From contig JBJMKZ010000023.1 in assembly GCA_045805565.1 (NCBI GenBank), positions 124,001 through 188,000 of the forward strand: a stretch of 64,000 nt of DNA. The letters run 5' to 3'. Below the pieces are notes generated by a model, which was given only the letters and a program-made list of their open reading frames with translations, had not been told where the DNA came from and did not search any database. This DNA is from DATAEY01 sp045805565. Its GTDB lineage: Bacteria > Actinomycetota > Thermoleophilia > Solirubrobacterales > Solirubrobacteraceae. Each line of letters begins with the position of its first letter. Positions within the stretch are counted from its first letter, which is position 1. Below are positions 8,090 to 14,998 of the stretch, piece by piece. The translations under genes and the position numbers were made by a program.

Positions 8090-8128
8090 CGAGCCGCCGT
8101 CCGAAGCCTGAGCGTCGACCTCCACCCG

Positions 8129-8134
8129 TAGAAT
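8129..8134 (+). promoter_or_regulatory. -10 hexamer TAGAAT before the response regulator
   Basis: TAGAAT matches the actinobacterial -10 pattern and lies 10 nt before the ATG at 8145, predicting a nearly leaderless transcript. It overlaps the earlier in-frame ATG at 8133, which argues for the 8145 start. Confidence 0.5.
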
Positions 8135-8144
8135 GAGCACCACG

Positions 8145-8996
8145 ATGTCCTTTGCGACACGCGCCGTGCCCGGCGTCGGCCATGGCGGGGCGGTCTCCGA
8201 CCAGGGTTCGTCGGTCCGGCTGGCCCTAATCGACTCGGACAGCGGGTTCCTCCACGTGGTCACCCGGCGGCTCGAGAGCCGTGGATGGCACTATCGGGTG
8301 CTTGGGAGTCCGGTGCCGCTGGACGCCATGCTCGCCATGCGACTGAACGCGGTGGTGATGGATCTGGCGGTCCTGGGACCGGAGGGCTGGCCCTACCTGG
8401 AGCGGGTGTGCTCGTCGCTGCCCGGCCTCGGGGTCGTGGTCTGCACCGGCCAGTCCACCGTCGCGCAGCGGGTGCGCGGCCTGCGCCTGGGGGCCGACGA
8501 CTGGATGACCAAGCCGTGCCACCCCGAGGAGCTGATTGCCCGCGTCGAGGCGGTCACTCGCCGCCGGCGCCGCGGGGAGGTGCGGCTCGAGACCGGCCCT
8601 CTGGTGGTCGGCGAGCTCGAGATCCGCGCCGACCAGTTCCAGGCCTTTGTCGCCGGCAGCTCGCTCGATCTCACCCGGCGCGAGTTCGAGCTCCTGCAGC
8701 TGCTCGCCACCACGGAGGGCCAGGTGCTCGAGCGGGAGCGCATCTACGAGCGGGTCTGGGGCTACGCGATGGCCCACGGCGACCGCTCGGTCGACGTATT
8801 CGTGCGCAAGCTCCGCCAGAAGCTCGAGCGGCGCAGCCCGGGCTGGCGCTACATCCACACCCACTTCGGCATCGGCTACCGCTTCGCCCCCCAGCCGCTC
8901 GACCCCGAGGCCGAGCTGCACAGCGCTGGGGTCGAGCAGGAACCGGAGGAGGGCGCCGGCTCGCTCGACTTCGCCACCGAGCCAGCGGCTCGGTAG
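8145..8996 (+). CDS. PhoB/PhoP-like response regulator, 283 aa
   Basis: An OmpR/PhoB-family response regulator, probably the phosphate-starvation regulator. The receiver spans about residues 24-140, with acidic pocket residues D30 and D32, a phosphoacceptor position at D73 (VVMDLAVLG), T101 and K123 (MTKP). The winged-helix domain covers about residues 155-245 with TRREFELLQLLA, RSVDVFVRKLRQKLE and HTHFGIGYRF. The acidic C-terminal tail has no assigned role. The start may be ATG 8133 (287 aa), but a -10 hexamer overlaps it, so I prefer ATG 8145. It lies between phoU and ppx, and no histidine kinase is adjacent. PHO boxes at 3027, 3430 and 13864 are its likely targets (inference). Confidence 0.9.
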   Translation: MSFATRAVPGVGHGGAVSDQGSSVRLALIDSDSGFLHVVTRRLESRGWHYRVLGSPVPLDAMLAMRLNAVVMDLAVLGPEGWPYLERVCSSLPGLGVVVCTGQSTVAQRVRGLRLGADDWMTKPCHPEELIARVEAVTRRRRRGEVRLETGPLVVGELEIRADQFQAFVAGSSLDLTRREFELLQLLATTEGQVLERERIYERVWGYAMAHGDRSVDVFVRKLRQKLERRSPGWRYIHTHFGIGYRFAPQPLDPEAELHSAGVEQEPEEGAGSLDFATEPAAR

Positions 8997-9033
8997 CCGG
9001 CTACAGGCGGCGGCACGGCAGCCGTCAGCGTCA

Positions 9034-9933
9034 GTGGCCCGTCCCGTGCCCTACGCCTGCATCGACATCGGCTCCAACACCACCCGGCTGCTAGTGGCCG
9101 AACCGGTCGACGGGCGGATGCGCGAGGTCCTCGCGCAGCGGGCGTTCACCCGCCTGGGCAGGGGACTCAAACCCGGGCACGCGATTGCCGAGGCGAAGCT
9201 CGCCGAGGTCGCCGACGTGGTTGCGACCCAGGTCCGCCTGGCCCACGAGCTGCGCGCGCAGGAGCTGCGCGCCGTCGCGACCGCCGCCATCCGGGTGGCC
9301 AGCAACGGCTCCCGGCTGGTCGAGGTGGTGGGCGCGCAAAGCGGCGTGGCGGTGACGATCCTCACCGAGGAGGAGGAGGCCCGGCTGGCCTTCATGGGCG
9401 CCACCAAGACGCTTGGGCACGCACTCGAGGGCGACGTGGCGGTGGCCGACGTGGGCGGGAGCTCCTCCGAGCTGGCGATCGGCACGGTGGACCGGGGCGT
9501 CCGCTGGTTCGAGTCGTTTCCGGTCGGCTCAGGGTTCCTGGCCGACGCCTACCTGCATTCGGATCCTCCCTCGGTGGCGGAGCTGCACGCCACGCGCCAG
9601 CACGTCGAGGGGGTCTTCGAGGGGCTGCAGACCGACCGGCCGCAGCTCGCGGTCGCCGTCGGGGGGAGCGCCACCTCGCTGCGGCGCCTGGTGGGAGCCC
9701 GGCTCGAGCACGAGGCGCTGGAGCGGGGGATCCGCACGCTGGCCTCGCTCCCAGTCGCCGAGGTGGCTCGCCGCTTCGAGGTCGAGCCTGAGCGCGCGCG
9801 CCTGCTGCCAGCCGGCATCATGATCCTCGAGGCGATCTCCGACCACCTGGGCACGCCTTTACAGATAGGCAACGGCGGGCTGCGAGAGGGAGTGATACTG
9901 GAGCTGATCAACCGCGACCGGGAGCTCCGCTGA
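9034..9933 (+). CDS. ppx: Ppx/GppA family exopolyphosphatase, 299 aa
   Basis: An ASKHA-fold phosphatase expected to release phosphate from polyphosphate chain ends, or to hydrolyse pppGpp; the family contains both activities. Visible are phosphate-1 loop DIGSNTTRLLVAEP (from residue 11), the EEEEARLAFMGA segment, phosphate-2 VADVGGSSSELAIG, and the adenosine-type motif VAVGGSATSL. At about 300 residues it is the short, two-domain form found in actinobacteria, without the C-terminal HD extension of E. coli Ppx. The start is GTG 9034 or GTG 9046; the frame is open upstream but overlaps the response regulator. It overlaps the next gene (TGATG) and sits in a polyphosphate operon with the CHAD genes and ppk. 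Confidence 0.92.
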   Translation: MARPVPYACIDIGSNTTRLLVAEPVDGRMREVLAQRAFTRLGRGLKPGHAIAEAKLAEVADVVATQVRLAHELRAQELRAVATAAIRVASNGSRLVEVVGAQSGVAVTILTEEEEARLAFMGATKTLGHALEGDVAVADVGGSSSELAIGTVDRGVRWFESFPVGSGFLADAYLHSDPPSVAELHATRQHVEGVFEGLQTDRPQLAVAVGGSATSLRRLVGARLEHEALERGIRTLASLPVAEVARRFEVEPERARLLPAGIMILEAISDHLGTPLQIGNGGLREGVILELINRDRELR

Positions 9934-10409
9934 TGGCCCGCGCGCAGCCCATCGCCGATCTCGACGGCGCCGACACCTTCGCCGCCGCGGCCGCCAGGGT
10001 CGTCTCCACCCGCGCCAGCGAGCTGTTCGAGCTGCGCTCGGGCGTCCTCGACGTCGGCGACATCGAGCGCCTGCACGACATGCGCGTGGCGAGCCGCCGG
10101 TTGAGGGCGGTCCTGGAGATCTTCGCTGCGTGCTTCCCCCCGCGCCGCCAACGCGCTGTCCTTCGCGATGTCAGGCGGCTGGCCGACGCCCTCGGCGCGC
10201 GCCGCGACCCCGACGTCCAGATAGCGGCCCTGGCCGCCCACGCCGCCGCGGCGCCGCCCTCCGACCGTCCGGGAGTCGAGCTGCTCATCGACCTCCTGCG
10301 CCAGGAGCGGGACGCCGCCAACGCGGCGCTCGCGGAGGCGCTTGCCGAGGCCGATCGCAGCGACCTGCCCGGTCGGCTCCAGGCACTGTCGCTGGAGGCC
10401 CGCCGGTGA
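9933..10409 (+). CDS. CHAD domain, N-terminal half only, 158 aa
   Basis: Encodes only the first half of a CHAD domain, a helical fold that binds polyphosphate through conserved His/Arg/Lys residues. The motif ERLHDMRVASRRLRAVLEIF (about residues 45-64) matches the first conserved helix, with H48, R51, R55, R56 and R58. LGARRDPDVQI follows, as in the first bundle. A complete CHAD domain carries a second bundle with an LHxLRxxxKRLRYxLE motif; here that half is in the next gene, which starts inside this stop codon (GTGA). The two products presumably assemble into one domain. Whether the split is natural or a sequencing or frameshift artefact cannot be settled from this window. Confidence 0.85.
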   Translation: MARAQPIADLDGADTFAAAAARVVSTRASELFELRSGVLDVGDIERLHDMRVASRRLRAVLEIFAACFPPRRQRAVLRDVRRLADALGARRDPDVQIAALAAHAAAAPPSDRPGVELLIDLLRQERDAANAALAEALAEADRSDLPGRLQALSLEARR

Positions 10410-11548
10410 AGCCGCGCAAGGTGGGCGGGCTGGACCCCGCGATGCCGCTCGCCGACGCGGCGGAGCGGATAATCCGGGTGCGCCTGGCGGAGCTGTGCTC
10501 CTTCGTCCCGCGCGCTCTGGACCCGGCCGAGGTGGATCCCCTCCACGACCTGCGGATCGCGGCCAAGCGCCTGCGCTACGTGCTCGAGGTGACCGCCCCG
10601 TGCTTCGGCCCCTACGCGGCGACCGCGGCCCGACGAGTCCGTGAGCTGCAGGACCTGGCCGGCGAGGTGCACGACTGCGACGTCCTGCTGCCACGGGCGC
10701 TGACGCAGCTCGCCGACCTGCGCGCGCAGGACGCCGCCCAGCTCCGGCGCGCCGCCGGCTCGGATCGCGAGGTGGAGCCGGCGCTGATCAGCCGGGCGTC
10801 CAACCGCAGTGCCTATCAGGGCCTCGAGGTGCTGGCCGCGCGCCTGCAGGCCCAGCGGACCCTGAGCTTCGAGCGCTTCGTGACGCGTTGGAAGGCGCTG
10901 GAGGCAGAACGGTTCCGCGAGCGCCTGCGCAGCGCCCTGTCACAGCGCGTGCAGCGGTTCCCGCCCTTCCTGCGCGGACTCCCGCTCGCGCGTGACGCGC
11001 TCGCCTTCGCCGGCGAGGCGCATGGGGGGGAGTCGCTCGAGCACCAGCTCGAGGTCGGGGCGCTGCTCAACGCCGCCGATTGCCCGGAGGAGGTGGTGGC
11101 GGCCGGGATTCTCCACGACACCGTCGAGGACACGGACGCAGTGCTCGGCGACATCGAGGCGCGATTCGGGCCACCGGTCGCGACTCTGGTGCGCGCCCTG
11201 ACCGAGGACGCGGATCTCGAGCCCTACGGGCGGCGCAAGGCGGCGCTGCGCCGGCAGGTCGCCGTCGCCGGCGATCGCGCCGCGACCGTGTACGCCGCCG
11301 ACAAGCTGAGCAAGGTGCGCGAGCTACGCGCCCGGGTGCCCGGCGACGGGACCGTGCAGCTATCGGACCGTGACGTCAACCGCCTCGCCCACTACCGGCA
11401 GAGCCTGGGGATGCTCGAGGAGGTGATCGCGGGCCATCCCCTGGTCGGGCGCCTGCGCGAGGAGCTCGGACAACTGGCGGCCGTACTCGGTGACCCCCCG
11501 CGCAATCCCGCGCGCGCCGCCGGGCCGCGGGCGGTCACGGGCGACTGA
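10406..11548 (+). CDS. CHAD C-terminal half fused to MESH1/RelA-type HD hydrolase, 380 aa
   Basis: Residues about 12-185 form the second half of a CHAD domain (DPLHDLRIAAKRLRYVLEV at 44-62, then LQDLAGEVHDCDVLL). Residues about 205-355 match the HD hydrolase of RelA/SpoT and MESH1-type small alarmone hydrolases. All metal ligands are present: H213 (LEHQLEVGALL), H237 and D238 with the following E241 and D242 (HDTVEDTD), and D299 (YAADKLSKVRELR). ARFGPPVATLVRALTED matches the helix after the HD motif. No synthetase, TGS or ACT domain is present, so the protein is expected to hydrolyse (p)ppGpp or a similar nucleotide. GTG 10406 overlaps the previous stop. Its place between ppx and ppk suggests alarmone turnover tied to polyphosphate; the biochemical link is inference. 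Confidence 0.85.
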   Translation: MKPRKVGGLDPAMPLADAAERIIRVRLAELCSFVPRALDPAEVDPLHDLRIAAKRLRYVLEVTAPCFGPYAATAARRVRELQDLAGEVHDCDVLLPRALTQLADLRAQDAAQLRRAAGSDREVEPALISRASNRSAYQGLEVLAARLQAQRTLSFERFVTRWKALEAERFRERLRSALSQRVQRFPPFLRGLPLARDALAFAGEAHGGESLEHQLEVGALLNAADCPEEVVAAGILHDTVEDTDAVLGDIEARFGPPVATLVRALTEDADLEPYGRRKAALRRQVAVAGDRAATVYAADKLSKVRELRARVPGDGTVQLSDRDVNRLAHYRQSLGMLEEVIAGHPLVGRLREELGQLAAVLGDPPRNPARAAGPRAVTGD

Positions 11549-11570
11549 GGGCGTTACCCTGGAAGTGCCC

Positions 11571-13748
11571 ATGGAGCAGGCGCAGCGACTGGTGGGTGCC
11601 CAACCGGCGCCCCGGTACGAGGAGCCGGCGGCGCACCCGGAAGCGGTCGTCCCCGCGTATACCGAGCTCGACGACAGCTCGCTCTACTTCAACCGCGAGC
11701 TCTCCTGGGTGGACTTCAACGACCGGGTGCTGCAGCTCGTCGAAGATCCGAGCGTCCCGCTGCTCGAGCGGGTCAAGTTCGCGGCGATCTACACCTCCAA
11801 CCTGGACGAGTTCTTCATGGTGCGAATCGCCGGGCTGCACGGCCAGGTGGACGCCGGCGTCACCGCCCGCAGCCCCGACGGACGCACCCCGAGCGAGACC
11901 ATCGACGCCGTCCGCGAACGGGTGATCGACCTGCGCGCACGGCTGGGACGCTGCCTGGCCGACGGCCTGCTGCCGGCCCTCGCCGAGAACGGGATTCGGA
12001 TCCTCGCCTGGGACGCCGTGACCGAGGCCGAGCGGGCGGCGCTCACCGAGCGCTTCCGCCGCCAGATCCTCCCGGTGCTGACGCCGCTGGCGGTCGGACA
12101 GGGCCGTCCATTCCCGTACATCTCGAACCTGTCGCTGTCGCTCGCGGTGCGCCTGCGCGATCCGGTCACCGGCGACCGGACGTTCGCCCGCGTGAAGGTG
12201 CCCAAGGAGATGCTGCCCCGGTTCGTGGGCGTGGCCGAGGGCGAGACCACGTTCGTGCCGCTGGAAGAGGTGATCGCCGGGCATCTGGACCTGCTGTTTC
12301 CTGGGATCGAGGTGCTCGACCACGACGTGTTCAGGGTCACCCGTGACGCGGACTTCGACGTCTCCGACGAGGCCGACGACCTGCTTCAGGCGGTCGAGGA
12401 GGAGCTGCGGCGGCGGCGGTTCGGCGAGGTGGTCCGGGTGGAGCTGGGCGGCGGGATGAATCCCGCGCTCCGGGCCGAGCTGCAGGAGGCGCTGGGGGTC
12501 GAGCCGCGCGAGGTCTACGAGGTCGCGGGCCTGCTGGACCTCAACGACCTGTGGCAGATCGTCCATCTGCCGGGATTCGACGAGCTGCGCGATCCGTCGT
12601 GGACGCCGGTCACGCAGACCCGGTTGCAGCACGAGCACGGCGAGCCGGCCGACGTCATGGGTGCGATGCGCCGCGGCGACATCCTCGTCCACCATCCCTA
12701 CGACTCGTTCTCCACCTCGGTCGAGTGCTTCGTCGAGCAGGCGGTGGCGGACCCCGACGTGCTGGCCATCAAGCAGACCGTCTACCGCACCAGCGACGAC
12801 TCGCCTCTGGTCCCGGCGCTGATCAGGGCGACGGAGCGCGGCAAGCAGGCGGTGTGCCTGGTGGAGCTCAAGGCGCGCTTCGACGAGCGCGCCAACATCC
12901 AGTGGGCGCGAGCGCTCGAGGAGGCGGGCGTGCACGTGGTCTACGGGGCCCCGACGCTCAAGACGCACGCCAAGTGCGTGCTGGTGGTCAGACGCGAGGG
13001 GGACGGGGTCCGCCACTACGTCCACGTCGGCACCGGCAACTACCACCCCACCACGGCGCGGCTCTACACCGACTTCGGGCTCTTCACCTGCGACGACCGG
13101 ATCGGCGCGGACGTGGCCGACATGTACAACTCGCTGACCGGCTACGCGCGGCCGCGGCGGATGCGAAAGGTGCTCCTGGCCCCCAACCACCTGCGCGACG
13201 GGATCATCGGCCACATCGAGCGAGCCATCGCGGAGCACTCGAGCTCGGCGCCCAGTCGGATCGCCATGAAGCTCAACGCGCTGGTGGACCAGCGCTGCAT
13301 CGAGGCGCTGTACCGCGCCTCGCAGGCCGGCGTGCGCGTGGACCTCAACGTGCGCGGGATCTGCTGCCTTCGTCCCGGCGTGCCCGGCGTGTCCGAGAAC
13401 GTCCGGGTGGTGTCGATCGTCGGCCGGCTGCTCGAGCACTCACGGATCTTCGCCTTCGAACTGGGTGGGCGGGAGCCAGAGGTCTACATCGGATCGGCCG
13501 ACCTCATGCCCCGCAACCTGGACACCCGGGTCGAGCTGGTCACCCCGATCGAGGATCACGCCCTGCGCGCCGACGTGCTCGACACGCTCGACCGCTGCTT
13601 CGCCGACAACACCAATGCCTGGGACCTGCGACCCGACGGGACGTGGGAGCGTCTCGCCCCCGTCGGCGCCGAGCCGCACAACGTCCAGCGGGAGCTGATG
13701 GCGCTCCACGCGCAGCGCGCGGCCGAGTCCACCTCGCGGGCGGCCTGA
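11571..13748 (+). CDS. ppk1: Polyphosphate kinase PPK1, 725 aa
   Basis: Makes polyphosphate from ATP gamma-phosphate and can run in reverse. The four-domain PPK1 layout is complete: an N-terminal helical domain with LYFNRELSWVDFNDRVL and SNLDEFFMVRIAGL, a head domain, and two PLD-like catalytic domains. PTLKTHAKCVLVVRR carries the autophosphorylated histidine, VGTGNYHPTTARLYTDFGLF is conserved, and SIVGRLLEHSRIF carries the second catalytic histidine. Length is normal. ATG 11571 is preferred, with GTG 11565 possible. The frame extends upstream into the CHAD-HD gene, but without family similarity. A strong hairpin follows the stop. Confidence 0.97.
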   Translation: MEQAQRLVGAQPAPRYEEPAAHPEAVVPAYTELDDSSLYFNRELSWVDFNDRVLQLVEDPSVPLLERVKFAAIYTSNLDEFFMVRIAGLHGQVDAGVTARSPDGRTPSETIDAVRERVIDLRARLGRCLADGLLPALAENGIRILAWDAVTEAERAALTERFRRQILPVLTPLAVGQGRPFPYISNLSLSLAVRLRDPVTGDRTFARVKVPKEMLPRFVGVAEGETTFVPLEEVIAGHLDLLFPGIEVLDHDVFRVTRDADFDVSDEADDLLQAVEEELRRRRFGEVVRVELGGGMNPALRAELQEALGVEPREVYEVAGLLDLNDLWQIVHLPGFDELRDPSWTPVTQTRLQHEHGEPADVMGAMRRGDILVHHPYDSFSTSVECFVEQAVADPDVLAIKQTVYRTSDDSPLVPALIRATERGKQAVCLVELKARFDERANIQWARALEEAGVHVVYGAPTLKTHAKCVLVVRREGDGVRHYVHVGTGNYHPTTARLYTDFGLFTCDDRIGADVADMYNSLTGYARPRRMRKVLLAPNHLRDGIIGHIERAIAEHSSSAPSRIAMKLNALVDQRCIEALYRASQAGVRVDLNVRGICCLRPGVPGVSENVRVVSIVGRLLEHSRIFAFELGGREPEVYIGSADLMPRNLDTRVELVTPIEDHALRADVLDTLDRCFADNTNAWDLRPDGTWERLAPVGAEPHNVQRELMALHAQRAAESTSRAA

Positions 13749-13760
13749 CCCGCTTAACGG

Positions 13761-13794
13761 GCACGGCCCCGGGCAGGGAGATCCGGGGCCGTGC
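13761..13794 (+). terminator. Hairpin after ppk1
   Basis: A 12-bp perfect inverted repeat, GCACGGCCCCGG / CCGGGGCCGTGC, with a 10-nt loop lies 13 nt after the ppk1 stop. There is no U-tract, which is common for terminators in GC-rich actinobacteria. It probably ends the ppx-CHAD-ppk transcript before the next PHO box. Confidence 0.7.
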
Positions 13795-13863
13795 TGAGGG
13801 GGTCTCGCCCGTGCAGCCTCGCGGCTTATGGGGGCGCCGGTGTGAAGATGTCGGCAACCCGGC

Positions 13864-13907
13864 TTCACCACCTCTTCACCGGTCGCCAACCGCAAAGAAA
13901 CACGCGA
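13864..13907 (+). promoter_or_regulatory. PHO box upstream of the TIM-barrel gene
   Basis: TTCAC (13864), TTCAC (13875), CCAAC (13886) and GAAAC (13897) repeat at exactly 11 bp. The box ends 15 bp before a TACGGT -10 hexamer, a spacing suited to activation from the -35 region. This places the gene at 13935 in the phosphate regulon. Confidence 0.7.
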
Positions 13908-13922
13908 TTTGCAGGGACGCCG

Positions 13923-13928
13923 TACGGT
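13923..13928 (+). promoter_or_regulatory. -10 hexamer TACGGT, leaderless promoter
   Basis: TACGGT fits TANNNT and lies exactly 6 nt before the ATG at 13935, the classic spacing for a leaderless actinobacterial transcript. The PHO box directly upstream replaces a -35 element. Confidence 0.55.
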
Positions 13929-13934
13929 CCCGCC

Positions 13935-14921
13935 ATGACCGAATCCACCTCGCCCCCGTCCTTGGACCTGACGCTCGCCGCTACGCAGCGCAGCCGGGAA
14001 GAGATCGCCGGCCGTCTGGGGATCAACGTCCCCGCGCAGTGGTGGCCGACGGCGCCGATGCTGAAGGGCTTCGAGGCCGCGGGCTTCCGATGGGTCCAGG
14101 TCCACACGCCTCCGCGCGGCCTCCTGTGCGAGCGCCGCCACGCCCGGCGTCACGCGGCGGCACTGCGGGCGGTGTTGGACGCCTGCGGCCTGGACCTCGT
14201 CCTGCACGGACCGGACGACCTCAGCGCGGGCACCCCGGAGCACGACCGCGCGCTCGACGGCCTGCTCGACTACGCGGGGGCCACCCGGGCCCGGTACGTG
14301 GTCTACCACGGCGCCAACTTCCCGATCGCCGACGGCGGCCGACGCGCGGCGGCGACCCGAGATCGCGCGCGTGCCGAGGAAGCGGCGCTCCACGACCGCC
14401 TGGCCCGGCTCGAATCGCTCGGTTTCACGCTGGCGGTCGAGAACCTGGCTCCGGTCTTCCCCGGCCCGCCTCGCCTGTCCCACTCGCCCGCCGTCGTCCG
14501 CGGCCTCGTCCAACGGCTGGACTCCCCGCGGGTCCGGATGCTGCTGGACCTCGGTCACGCGCACATCACCGGCGGCGTCGGCGACGCGCTGCGATCGGCC
14601 GGCCCGGACATCGCCCTATTCCACCTGCACGACAACTTCGGCTCCTCCCGGGAGGCGGTCGCGCCGCCGGCTCTGGACCCGCTGCGGCTCGACCTCCACC
14701 TGGCGCCGGGCAACGGCCGCGTGCCCTGGAGGCGGATCTCGTCGCTGCTGCTCGACCACTCGGCGCCGCTGGTGCTGGAGGTCCATCCGCCCCATCGCCC
14801 CGAGCCGCTGTCGCTGGCCCGGGTCACAACCGAGCTGCTCTTGCGCGACCGATCGGCGGTGGACGGCTCGCGCTCGGCTGTCATCGACGGCGAGACGCCC
14901 TCGCCGGTCCCGCTGGGCTGA
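13935..14921 (+). CDS. Xylose-isomerase-like TIM-barrel protein, PHO-box controlled, 328 aa
   Basis: A sugar-phosphate isomerase/epimerase or endonuclease IV-like TIM barrel; the exact reaction is not known. Metal-site strands are visible in order: LVLHGPDD, VVYHGANF, LAVENLAPVF (Glu), VRMLLDLGHAHITGG (Asp, His), IALFHLHDNFG (His), and LVLEVHPPH (Glu) near the end. These are the His/Glu/Asp ligands expected for two or three divalent metals in this superfamily. The N-terminal 50 residues are less typical. It is preceded by a PHO box and a leaderless -10, so it is probably induced by phosphate starvation; a role in releasing phosphate from an organic substrate, or in DNA repair, remains speculation. 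Confidence 0.8.
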   Translation: MTESTSPPSLDLTLAATQRSREEIAGRLGINVPAQWWPTAPMLKGFEAAGFRWVQVHTPPRGLLCERRHARRHAAALRAVLDACGLDLVLHGPDDLSAGTPEHDRALDGLLDYAGATRARYVVYHGANFPIADGGRRAAATRDRARAEEAALHDRLARLESLGFTLAVENLAPVFPGPPRLSHSPAVVRGLVQRLDSPRVRMLLDLGHAHITGGVGDALRSAGPDIALFHLHDNFGSSREAVAPPALDPLRLDLHLAPGNGRVPWRRISSLLLDHSAPLVLEVHPPHRPEPLSLARVTTELLLRDRSAVDGSRSAVIDGETPSPVPLG

Positions 14922-14998
14922 CCGCCGGCCCGCGGTCGCCGCGACGGCGCGATCGCAGCGCCGGGCAAAATGCCGCGGATGCGACCCGCTTTGCGCAG

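Noticed and set aside
9933..10409. CHAD pseudogene
   Set aside because: The frame is intact, starts and ends in coding overlaps with both neighbours and retains the conserved basic residues, so a functional half-domain is more likely.
12551..14998. A very long plus-strand open frame that continues into the asparagine-synthase-like gene
   Set aside because: It runs across ppk1 and the TIM-barrel gene, is Arg/Ala/Pro-rich without motifs, and is a GC-rich shadow; only the part from 14999 is recognisable.
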